A stretch of DNA of 64,000 nt, from contig NZ_CP063808.1 of assembly GCF_018128905.1 (NCBI RefSeq), positions 8,246,001 through 8,310,000 of the forward strand, in the 5' to 3' direction. Below the pieces are notes generated by a model. That model was not told the DNA's origin. It searched no databases and saw nothing but the letters and a program-made list of their open reading frames with translations. A program made the translations under genes and the position numbers. Source of the DNA: Streptomyces sp. A2-16 (lineage in GTDB: Bacteria > Actinomycetota > Actinomycetes > Streptomycetales > Streptomycetaceae). Below are positions 24,522 through 31,436 of this stretch, piece by piece. Each line of letters starts with the position of its first letter. Position 1 is the stretch's first letter.

Positions 24522-25822
24522 TTGTCATCCCCTTCCAGCGCGACGAGCGCATGACCGAGGGCGGGCAGTTCCGGGGTCATGCCGGAGTACTTCCGGGCTG
24601 TCGAGACGGCTTCCTCCGTTGGAGTCAGGTGCGAGCGGGCACGGCTCCAGCCGCCGTCCGGTCCGCTGCATACGGCCACACCCCGTTCCTCCGCCGTGAT
24701 GGCCTGAGCGACGGCCACGGCGTCCTTATTGAGGTCGCCCAAGGTCATCTCGGCCGTGCCGGGGTCACTCACCCGGTGGCAGATCCGGCCGCCGAGTTGG
24801 GCCCGGAGCGCCGTGACGCCGGGACCCAGGTCGGATCCAACGCGTTGGCCGGCGACGACCAAGTGCAGTCCGAGGGCGGCCCCGAGCTGGGCAAGCCGGA
24901 GCAGGAGGGTGGAGCACTGATCGGCTTCCGCCTTGCTCTCGCGGGTGCCGTCAGATAAGTACAGCTCTGCGATCTCGTCGACGATCACGACCACGGGTGT
25001 CGGCCGGAGGCTGTCAGGGAGTTCCCAGATCGAACGGACACCGGCCGACCGGCACGCGCTCATCCGGTCCTGCATGTCGACGACGAGGGCGGAGAGAATG
25101 GCGACCGCTTCGCGGCGACACGTCGCCAGCGCGCTTAACCGCTCCGCGAAAAGACCGAGTTCCATACCGCCCTTGCAGTCGATACCGACCAGAGCGACGG
25201 GTTGTGGCGCGAGTTGGGTGATCAGCCTGGCCAGCAGGGTGGACTTGCCGGACCGGGTGGCCCCGGCTATGAGCCAGTGCGGCACGAGCCGCAGGTTCAT
25301 GACCCAGGCACCGCCGCTTTCCAGAGCGCCGATGAGGGCAGAGAGCAGTTCGGTGGGGGCCGTGGCCAGGCCGGGACGTTGCAGCGGATCAGTGGCCATG
25401 GCTGTCAGTAACACGACCCCACGTTCCGGCGAGGTGACCCGCACCGCGTGGACCTTCCACGCGTGCACGAGGGCATCGGCCGCCTCCATGTACGTCGCCG
25501 GGGTCTGGCCCGCGTGCAGCCGTACGGTCACGGCCAGCCCCATGCGCGTAGCGCGCGGAAACGACAGCCGCGGAGCCACTGGCCGTACCGGATCATCCTT
25601 GACCAACAGATGCCCGACCACCGTGCGCGACGGAAGTCGCGACACCGACAGATCGTTGAGCAGGGCGACTCTGCGCCAGGTGAACAGCACCCGGCACGTA
25701 GTCACCGGGTAGCCGGCGACGTACCAGTACCAGACCGGACGATGCCGACGCACCAGGTCACCGACGAGCAGCACCCAGGCCAGCGCGGCCAGGGCAACGG
25801 CAAGCAGGTACGGCCCCATCAC
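24518..25822 (-). CDS. traSA: FtsK/SpoIIIE-type DNA translocase (TraB/TraSA-like)
   Basis: 434 aa. N-terminal transmembrane helix (MMGPYLLAVALAALAWVLLV region), then an FtsK-like motor with Walker A GATRSGKSTLL, the conserved GIDCKGGMEL, and Walker B VVVIVDEIAEL, followed by an arginine-finger-type RICHRVSD segment. This is the single-protein dsDNA transfer machine used by actinomycete conjugative elements to move DNA between hyphae. It starts with GTG at 25822 (GTGA overlap with the gene before; ATG 25819 is the alternative) and is coupled to the Spd-like gene behind it. Confidence 0.93.
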   Translation of the reverse strand: MMGPYLLAVALAALAWVLLVGDLVRRHRPVWYWYVAGYPVTTCRVLFTWRRVALLNDLSVSRLPSRTVVGHLLVKDDPVRPVAPRLSFPRATRMGLAVTVRLHAGQTPATYMEAADALVHAWKVHAVRVTSPERGVVLLTAMATDPLQRPGLATAPTELLSALIGALESGGAWVMNLRLVPHWLIAGATRSGKSTLLARLITQLAPQPVALVGIDCKGGMELGLFAERLSALATCRREAVAILSALVVDMQDRMSACRSAGVRSIWELPDSLRPTPVVVIVDEIAELYLSDGTRESKAEADQCSTLLLRLAQLGAALGLHLVVAGQRVGSDLGPGVTALRAQLGGRICHRVSDPGTAEMTLGDLNKDAVAVAQAITAEERGVAVCSGPDGGWSRARSHLTPTEEAVSTARKYSGMTPELPALGHALVALEGDDK

Positions 25823-26166
25823 GCATCACCGCCCTTGGTGTGCGCGGCGGCACCGTGCACGGGTGTGATCGCGTCGGCGCGGAAGCTGATCCCGTGCCGG
25901 TCACCCATCGACCAGGCGAACGCGGTCAGCCCGGTGACTCTCACGATCTGGCCTTCCTCGATGCCTTTCGGCTCGCCACTCACGGCGATCTCGACGACGG
26001 AGATGCGCCGCCGGTCCTGGCGCACGGTGACGGCCACCGTGTAGACGGGGTTACCGTCCCGGTCCCTCTTCACCTCCTGTGTCTCGGGGTTGCTGAGCTT
26101 TGCTTCGGGCGCGATGGCGCATCGCAGTACGCCGAGTCGCGCCGCATCCACGGGAATGGACTGCAT
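25819..26166 (-). CDS. SCO3933-like mobile-element protein
   Basis: 115 aa from ATG 26166 (AAGGAGG 9 nt upstream). Starts MQSIPVDAARLGVLRC; contains EAKLSNPETQEVKRDRDGNP and a beta-rich C-terminal half. This matches the small protein named SCO3933 family regulatory protein that precedes traSA in many Streptomyces integrative elements; its role (regulation of transfer) is not well established. It is the first gene of the minus-strand operon and is divergent from the GntR repressor. Confidence 0.75.
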   Translation of the reverse strand: MQSIPVDAARLGVLRCAIAPEAKLSNPETQEVKRDRDGNPVYTVAVTVRQDRRRISVVEIAVSGEPKGIEEGQIVRVTGLTAFAWSMGDRHGISFRADAITPVHGAAAHTKGGDA

Positions 26167-26215
26167 TGGTGTTGGCCTCCTTGGCCAGTCAGGACGTCGA
26201 TCAGGTACTGACGTC

Positions 26216-26231
26216 ACTTGTCCTTACGAGT
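26216..26231. promoter_or_regulatory. Candidate repressor operator 1
   Basis: ACTTGTCCTTACGAGT, a near-palindrome (ACTTGT / ACGAGT with one mismatch). A second version lies 52 bp away. It sits just downstream of a possible minus-strand -10 (CATAGT) of the transfer operon. Confidence 0.5.
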
Positions 26232-26267
26232 TACGACTATGAAGCCCTGTACGGCGAGAGAGCAACT

Positions 26268-26283
26268 ACTTATGCTGACGAGT
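26268..26283. promoter_or_regulatory. Candidate repressor operator 2
   Basis: ACTTATGCTGACGAGT, matching operator 1 at 13 of 16 positions. The two boxes are 52 bp apart start to start, about five helical turns, between the divergent SCO3933-like gene and the GntR-type repressor gene, as expected for KorSA-like control. Confidence 0.5.
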
Positions 26284-26331
26284 GATGTCGCGCGTGCGAC
26301 GTGCCTACGACTCCAACCCGGAGATGCCGAG

Positions 26332-27111
26332 ATGACAGAGATCCAGCGCCCCGGAGCCCTCTACCAACAGGTGGCCGCCGCGATCCGGGAAGCAATCCTG
26401 TCCGGAGAGTTCGCTCCGGACTCGCTCCTGCCGTCCGAGGCTCAACTCATGACCCGCTACCAGGTCTCCCGTCCCACGGTCCGCAACGCCGTCTCCGCAC
26501 TGCGGGCGGAAGGCCTCATCGACGTTCGGCACGGCAAGGGGAGCTTCGTACGCTCCAACGGCCGCCCTGTCGTCAGCATCGCCGGCCACGTGGGCCGCAC
26601 GTCCGGCGGTCAATTCACACTCCATGGCGTAGCTACATGGGAGCAGACCGAGGAGCCGAGCACCTACCGCACGCATGCGACCGAACCCACGGCACACCTC
26701 CTTGAGGTACAGGTCGAGGAAGCGCTCTTCGGTTGCGACAGGTTGCTGACTGATCCGGCCACTGGCACGCGCGCGATGCACCGCACGCTGATCCCGCTCG
26801 CCACGGCCGACGCCGTACCGGATCTCGCCGAAGCGCCAAATGCCGAACCCGCCGCCGTGTACGCGATGCTGACGAAGTCCGGACACAAACTGTGGTGGTC
26901 CGAGACGGTCCGCGCGCGCATGCCGCTCCCGGATGAGCGCACCGCCCTGCGTCTGCCCGATGCGACCCCGGTCCTTCACCTGTCCCGCGTCACCTGCGGC
27001 ACCGACGACCAGGCCCTGATCCTCGAAGAAATCCGCATCGGCGCCGACCGCGCTGAGCTTGCCTACCGGATCACTGCCGACAAGGAGCCCGCTCAACGCC
27101 GCCAGCCATGA
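26332..27111 (+). CDS. korSA: GntR/HutC-family repressor (KorSA-like)
   Basis: 259 aa from ATG 26332 (GGAG about 8 nt upstream; the longer frame from 26218 would run over the operators). Winged HTH of the GntR family (AIREAILSGEFAPDSLLPSE, RYQVSRPTVRNAVSALRAEG), then a UTRA-type effector domain to the end (HRTLIP..., LHLSRVTCG). GntR-like KorSA proteins repress the transfer/replication genes and themselves. Divergent placement from the transfer operon with paired boxes between supports that role. Confidence 0.9.
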   Translation: MTEIQRPGALYQQVAAAIREAILSGEFAPDSLLPSEAQLMTRYQVSRPTVRNAVSALRAEGLIDVRHGKGSFVRSNGRPVVSIAGHVGRTSGGQFTLHGVATWEQTEEPSTYRTHATEPTAHLLEVQVEEALFGCDRLLTDPATGTRAMHRTLIPLATADAVPDLAEAPNAEPAAVYAMLTKSGHKLWWSETVRARMPLPDERTALRLPDATPVLHLSRVTCGTDDQALILEEIRIGADRAELAYRITADKEPAQRRQP

Positions 27112-27153
27112 TCCGCAATGGCAATCGGTCGAAACATTCTTCACTTCCTCAAG

Positions 27154-27172
27154 GGCACGCCTGCGGCGTGCC
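27154..27172 (+). terminator. Terminator after the GntR repressor gene
   Basis: GGCACGCC (27154-27161), 3-nt loop, GGCGTGCC (27165-27172): a perfect 8-bp stem 43 nt past the stop codon. Confidence 0.6.
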
Positions 27173-27322
27173 GGGGCGCCCCGCCGCCCCGGCCGGGCGT
27201 GCGGCGTGACCGCCGGTCCCGTCCGGTCGGCAAGCGCCCCACACCGCAGAACACCGCTGGGCATGAAGCATCGACCAGCCGCTACAGGACGGGGCCCACG
27301 GGGCTGGGGGTCGACGACCTCC

Positions 27323-27469
27323 GAGACTTTAGGCAGCCGCCATGGGGCGAGCCTCGAAGAACAGGGGGCCGATCGGGCTGTTGCGGGCAGGTCCAAGGAC
27401 TGCCCGATCCGCTGGCGAGCGTAAGGCCCCCTGTTCACTCGCCCCATGACAGCTCCCACCCAAAGTCTC
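27323..27469. repeat. Long nested inverted repeat (possible origin or structured RNA)
   Basis: Arms pair in order outside to inside: GAGACTTT 27323-27330 with AAAGTCTC 27462-27469; CATGGGGCGAG 27341-27351 with CTCGCCCCATG 27438-27448; GAACAGGGGGCC 27359-27370 with GGCCCCCTGTTC 27425-27436; GATCGGGC 27371-27378 with GCCCGATC 27402-27409; a GTCC-AA-GGAC tip at 27391-27400. The 400-nt interval 27112-27518 has no gene otherwise. In a rolling-circle element such structures can be replication or single-strand origins; this is unproven. Confidence 0.6.
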
Positions 27470-27518
27470 TGCGGCCGGCGACGTGCCCACGTGTCCCGCT
27501 CATCAGCGGAAAGGCCGC

Positions 27519-27824
27519 TCATGTCCGACCACCATGACTGTCGGCGAGCGTCTCCAGGAGGACCGCAAGCCGTTCCACGGCGTCCGGCCATCCCGCGACG
27601 CGTACAACGCCCCGCCCTTCCTCGTTCGTCGAGGCCACGGCACGCACGTCTGACAACTCGAAGCCCACGGCCAGGAGCGCCCGGTTTAACCGGTCGGCCG
27701 ACCCGCGTGCCACACGCCAGCCCGCGATGTAGTCGACCCGCGACACCCACAGCCCCGAGTCGCTGTCAGGGACGTCCAGACCGTCACTCCCCCTGTCCTC
27801 ACCCGCGCCAGACACCTGGCCCAC
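27519..27824 (-). CDS. Hypothetical protein, 101 aa
   Basis: Acidic soluble protein of about 101 aa with a core RVARGSADRLNRALLAVGFE and VRVAGWPDAVERLAVLLETL; two helices and a short beta part are likely. Family not recognised. It is isolated between the inverted-repeat region and a hairpin, on the minus strand. Codon pattern (strong third-position GC) supports coding. Confidence 0.55.
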   Translation of the reverse strand: MGQVSGAGEDRGSDGLDVPDSDSGLWVSRVDYIAGWRVARGSADRLNRALLAVGFELSDVRAVASTNEEGRGVVRVAGWPDAVERLAVLLETLADSHGGRT

Positions 27825-27930
27825 CTCTGTCCTGATCTAGGTAACGGATCGTCAACTTCCTTGGACCAGGACCGAAATGCAGCACGACGGCCCCGGTACC
27901 ATCAGGCACCGGGAACCGCCGTGTTCCCAG

Positions 27931-27972
27931 CCGGGCCACCCTTCGCTTTCCAGGGCTGATGGGGTGGCCCGG
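27931..27972. terminator. Hairpin in the 27.8-28.1 kb gap
   Basis: CCGGGCCACCC (27931-27941) and GGGTGGCCCGG (27962-27972) form an 11-bp perfect stem with a 20-nt loop. It could end either minus-strand transcription from the ATP-binding protein gene or an unseen plus-strand RNA. The surrounding 320-nt gap (27825-28144) has no supported gene. Confidence 0.45.
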
Positions 27973-28079
27973 TCTCGGTATGAGGTTGTGAAGCGCGGCC
28001 CCTCACTCGGGAGGGGAGTTCCCGAAACGTTCGAGGAACCGCGCCCCTTCGGCCGGAGCGGTCAGGATCCGGCCGGTAA

Positions 28080-28138
28080 CCGGGGCACCTCTGCTCCCGA
28101 TCGCGAAGGAGCAGAGCAACGGTGATGCGGTGCCCCGG
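28080..28138 (-). terminator. Double-stem hairpin after the ATP-binding protein gene
   Basis: Outer stem of 10 bp (CCGGGGCACC 28080-28089 / GGTGCCCCGG 28129-28138) encloses an inner 8-bp stem (TCTGCTCC 28090-28097 / GGAGCAGA 28108-28115). It starts 7 nt after the stop at 28145 on the minus strand and is a likely terminator. Confidence 0.55.
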
Positions 28139-28144
28139 CGTCTG

Positions 28145-28702
28145 TCAGGCCACGTGATCGGCCGTCAACGGATCGAGATCGAAGCGGCACCAGACGGTCT
28201 TGCCTCCGCGATCCTCCGCCGACCACCAGACCGATGTCGCCAGCCGCTGAACGATGTGCAGCCCACGGCCCGTGTCAGGCAACACCGCCTCGGACAGTTC
28301 ACCGAGCAGTCCCGGCGCGAACGCCTCTCCTGCTGGAAGCAACGGGGGCGTCGAGTCCTCATCAGCAACGCCGATGAAGAGCCACTTTGGGTACAGCTTG
28401 AAGATCACATCGATACGTCGGCAGCCTCCAGGACGACTGAGGTGCCGATCCGGTACCGCGTGGTTCACCACGTTTCCCACGAGTTCTGAAACGGCCAGTC
28501 GAGCGTCATTGACCAGCGCATCAACCCCGGCGCCCCGCAAGAACACGGCCGTCATGTCGCGCGCCATGCGCCCCGTGTCGCCGAACTCGGCGAAGAGCGT
28601 CAGCGTCAGGAAGTGCCCGTCAGAGGACGGATCCGGCACCACGAACCAGTGCGCATAGGCGTCCAGCTCGCTTGCCAGGCTCTTGGCTTTCCCCGCATCC
28701 AT
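28145..28702 (-). CDS. ATP-binding anti-sigma-like regulator (HATPase_c)
   Basis: 185 aa from ATG 28702, preceded by GAGAGGG. GHKL-type ATPase fold: N-box SELVGNVVNHAV, G1-like IGVADED, G2-like DTGRGLHIVQRLA, and GGKTVWCRF. Such RsbW/SpoIIAB-like single-domain proteins are very numerous in Streptomyces and are usually paired with HTH regulators, acting by phosphorylating or binding partner proteins. Here it is divergent from an HTH-TPR regulator with palindromes between them. Confidence 0.85.
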   Translation of the reverse strand: MDAGKAKSLASELDAYAHWFVVPDPSSDGHFLTLTLFAEFGDTGRMARDMTAVFLRGAGVDALVNDARLAVSELVGNVVNHAVPDRHLSRPGGCRRIDVIFKLYPKWLFIGVADEDSTPPLLPAGEAFAPGLLGELSEAVLPDTGRGLHIVQRLATSVWWSAEDRGGKTVWCRFDLDPLTADHVA

Positions 28703-28802
28703 TTGGTCCCTCTCCGAGCCGCCGGCGGCCCTCATGGCATCGCTTGTTGCACGCGTGCCAGTACACGGCGAGCAGACTGGTTCCGGGAGCGTTCACCAGG
28801 GG

Positions 28803-28814
28803 GTTCACATGAAC
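28803..28814. promoter_or_regulatory. Palindrome GTTCACATGAAC
   Basis: GTTCA-CA-TGAAC, a perfect 5+5 palindrome about 100 nt before the HTH-TPR gene. It shares the GTTCA/TGAAC half-sites with the larger palindrome next to it; another GTTCACC half-site occurs at 28791. Confidence 0.45.
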
Positions 28815-28829
28815 ACCAGCAAAGGCAAA

Positions 28830-28851
28830 GGGGGTTCACCAATGAACCCCC
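28830..28851. promoter_or_regulatory. 22-bp perfect palindrome, candidate operator
   Basis: GGGGGTTCA, 4-nt centre CCAA, TGAACCCCC. It lies about 60 nt before the HTH-TPR start and is likely to be a binding site for that regulator or a partner; alternatively an early terminator for minus-strand transcription. Confidence 0.5.
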
Positions 28852-28912
28852 TGCGGCGATACTCCTGTGACAGGATGAGCACTCGCCGTCATTCTCGGGT
28901 TGGCAGGGGAGC

Positions 28913-30286
28913 ATGAGCCGAGAGCCGAACGCGCACTTAGTTGCCGTCATGGACGAAGCGCAGGTCTCGAACAAGGGTCTTGCGAAGCGGATGAAGGACG
29001 CCGCCGAGCAGCGCGGCGTGCACCTCGGAACAACCCACGTTTCCGTGCAGCGATGGCGGGACGGCGCAGGCATTACACCTCAGACCGCCGCGATCATGGC
29101 AGACGTGCTGAGCACCAAAACCGGCCGTCGGATCACACCCGGCGATCTCGGTTTCTTCGATCACTCGCAGCAGCCGGCACCCCAGCCCATCGGCTACGCG
29201 GACACAGTGCCGGACGTTCTGTCCATTCTGGAGCGCCTCGCCGACCAATCCCCCGACGCCCCGGCATCCGACCAGTTGGCCATCGCGGACGGCGACCTCA
29301 ATTCTGCCGTCCTGTCCTGGATGATCGCGCGCCCGGACGGTATTCAGCCCGACAGACCCAGCCACCAGCGCGTCGGCATGCGCGACGTCCGCGCGATCAA
29401 GGACGCGGCCGGGATGTTCATGCAGCTCGACTTCAAGTACGGCGGAGGCCATGGCCACAAGGCCCTACGCCACTACTTCCGCCACGAGGTCCTGCCTCTC
29501 CTCGATGCCAGCTACAGCGGGAAGGTGGGCACCGCGCTCTTCGGTGCAGCCGCCGAGGTCTCGCAGCTGCTCGCATGGACCGCGTACGACACCGGAAACC
29601 ACCAGCTCGCCCACCGCTACCTGACTTCCATGCTGCGCCTGTCCCAGGTCATCGACGACCGCATGTTCGGCGCCCGCATCCTCGGCAACCTCAGCCACCA
29701 GGCCAACTACCTCGGCAACCACGCTCAGGCCATCCAACTGGCCCGCGCCGCCGTCGAGGGCGCCAAGGGACGTGCTACGCCGCGCGCCATGGCGAACTAC
29801 TCGGCTATGGAAGCCCGCGCACTGTCCAACGCAGGCGACCGCATCGCCGCAGGCCGCGCCATGAATGAGGCGCAGCGCCACTTCGAGAACGCCGACACCG
29901 CCGAGGATCCCGCGTGGCTCGGCTACTTCGACTCCGCGGAGCTCATGGGCGAACTCTGCCACTGCTTCCGTGATCTCAAGATGCGCCGCGAAGCCGTCGA
30001 GCAGGCTCAGCGCGCCGTCGACAGCACAGACCCGAAGTACGCCCGAACGTTGGGGTTCTGCCGCATGGTGCTGGCTCAAAGCCAGCTCCTGAACGGCGAG
30101 TTGGAAGCCGCCGTCACGACAGCAAGCCTGGCCGTAGACGGCGGCGACACACTCCAATCGAGACGATTCCAGCGGTACGTGACCGACTTCCAGGCCGAGG
30201 TAAGCATCCACGCCACGAACCCCACCGTGGCCGCATTCAACGACCAGGTGCACGACGCACTTGCCCGCCTGGAGGACGACGACTAG
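28913..30286 (+). CDS. HTH / TPR-repeat transcriptional regulator
   Basis: 457 aa from ATG 28913 (GGGGAGC just upstream). An N-terminal HTH-like part (about 1-75, GLAKRMKDAAEQRGVHL, HVSVQRWRDG) is followed by a long helical array with tetratricopeptide-like repeats (about 180-440: AAEVSQLLAWTAYDTGNHQL, NLSHQANYLGNHAQAIQLAR and later copies). This is the common Streptomyces architecture of HTH regulators with a TPR sensor that may bind a peptide or protein. Divergent from the ATP-binding protein. It may control island cargo; targets unknown. Confidence 0.82.
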   Translation: MSREPNAHLVAVMDEAQVSNKGLAKRMKDAAEQRGVHLGTTHVSVQRWRDGAGITPQTAAIMADVLSTKTGRRITPGDLGFFDHSQQPAPQPIGYADTVPDVLSILERLADQSPDAPASDQLAIADGDLNSAVLSWMIARPDGIQPDRPSHQRVGMRDVRAIKDAAGMFMQLDFKYGGGHGHKALRHYFRHEVLPLLDASYSGKVGTALFGAAAEVSQLLAWTAYDTGNHQLAHRYLTSMLRLSQVIDDRMFGARILGNLSHQANYLGNHAQAIQLARAAVEGAKGRATPRAMANYSAMEARALSNAGDRIAAGRAMNEAQRHFENADTAEDPAWLGYFDSAELMGELCHCFRDLKMRREAVEQAQRAVDSTDPKYARTLGFCRMVLAQSQLLNGELEAAVTTASLAVDGGDTLQSRRFQRYVTDFQAEVSIHATNPTVAAFNDQVHDALARLEDDD

Positions 30287-30289
30287 CGG

Positions 30290-31204
30290 CTACCAGGGCC
30301 GCCAGTCCCGAGGAGCGTCATCGTTTCGCAGACCAGCGATGCGCCGGCGGTACTCAGCCGCCGTCTCCTCGTCCTCCTGCACGTTCTGCATGAGCCACGT
30401 CGTCATGCCGAACTCCTGCAAACCGCGCAGCGTCTCGTACCCAGGCCAGTCGTACAGGTCCCGCCCGTACGCGGCCACGAAGTCGGCGTACTGCTCATCG
30501 GTCTGCCACCCAAGACTGTGATGCTCGACAGCCGTGACCATCAGATCCCACTCAGGATGGTCGTAGCAGAAGGCTTCGAAGTCGATCAGGATCACTTGCC
30601 CGCGATCATCCACCATGAGGTTCTGCACGTGCGCATCCCCGTGCACCGGCCCCTTGGGCGTCTCGAACCGCAGTTCCGCGTACTTGTCTTGGAGCTCCCG
30701 CCACCGCTTCCGTAGGAAGACCTTGTCATCCGGCGGGATCACAGCCCGCTCCATCCGCAGCTCCTGCTTGTCGAACGGCTCGAACGCCGGCAGTTCGAGT
30801 CCCTCCGGCAGCGTCAAGGAGTGCAGATCCCGCAGGACACCGCCCAACTCTCCGTAGGTGGCCTTGCGATCACCCTCGACTATCAGGTGCCAGAACGTCA
30901 CAGGGTGCCCTTCGACCAAGAGCGGCTGCTCAAGATCCTCAACGATGCGCGCAGCAGGAAACCCTTCCTCCGCCAGCCACTTGGAGACGTCGACCTCCGT
31001 ACGCGCCTTCGGCAGCCACTCTTCCCCGCGGGCCACACGCACGATCACCGGCACCGAGGCCAGCCGGAACAACGCGTTCTCTCCGAGCCGGATCAACTCC
31101 GCGTCTCTGTCGTCGAGCCCCGCCGCCCGGCACGCGGCCACCATCACCCGCGTAGCTCCCGTGGACGTGAACCCCTCTTCCGATCGAGCAGCGTCAACCG
31201 CCAT
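30290..31204 (-). CDS. APH-fold phosphotransferase
   Basis: 304 aa, aminoglycoside phosphotransferase/choline kinase-like fold. Catalytic loop HGDAHVQNLM and metal-binding IDFEAFC-type motif DHPEWDL are intact; N-lobe nucleotide-binding strands (VPVIVRVAR, TEVDVSKWL) are present. The substrate cannot be inferred; there is no sign that it is an antibiotic-resistance enzyme. It is convergent with the regulator gene with only 3 nt between stops. In the gap behind it (31205-31436) I see only a small inverted repeat AGCCAG/CTGGCT at 31406-31425. Confidence 0.85.
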   Translation of the reverse strand: MAVDAARSEEGFTSTGATRVMVAACRAAGLDDRDAELIRLGENALFRLASVPVIVRVARGEEWLPKARTEVDVSKWLAEEGFPAARIVEDLEQPLLVEGHPVTFWHLIVEGDRKATYGELGGVLRDLHSLTLPEGLELPAFEPFDKQELRMERAVIPPDDKVFLRKRWRELQDKYAELRFETPKGPVHGDAHVQNLMVDDRGQVILIDFEAFCYDHPEWDLMVTAVEHHSLGWQTDEQYADFVAAYGRDLYDWPGYETLRGLQEFGMTTWLMQNVQEDEETAAEYRRRIAGLRNDDAPRDWRPW

Positions 31205-31436
31205 GCCCGTACCAGCTCCCCTAGTCGCGCGCGATCAACCAGCGCGCATCTATGGGTGACCAACCCGACACACGCCAGACACGACCCTGACCGTACCCAG
31301 CTATAGACGATCGAGGCGAGGAAGGGGCTTGGGGAGTGAACCTTCACAGACACCAGCCCCTGGTTGGCGAACCTCAGCGTATGGACAGTCCGCGGCGCGG
31401 GAGCCAGCCAGCTATACGCCTGGCTCGACTGACCCG

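Noticed and set aside
27877..28125. 82-codon plus-strand frame
   Set aside because: Overlaps two strong hairpins and has no ribosome site; judged non-coding.
30290..31204. Phosphotransferase considered as an aminoglycoside-resistance gene
   Set aside because: Only the generic APH fold motifs are visible; no specific similarity to a known resistance enzyme can be claimed.
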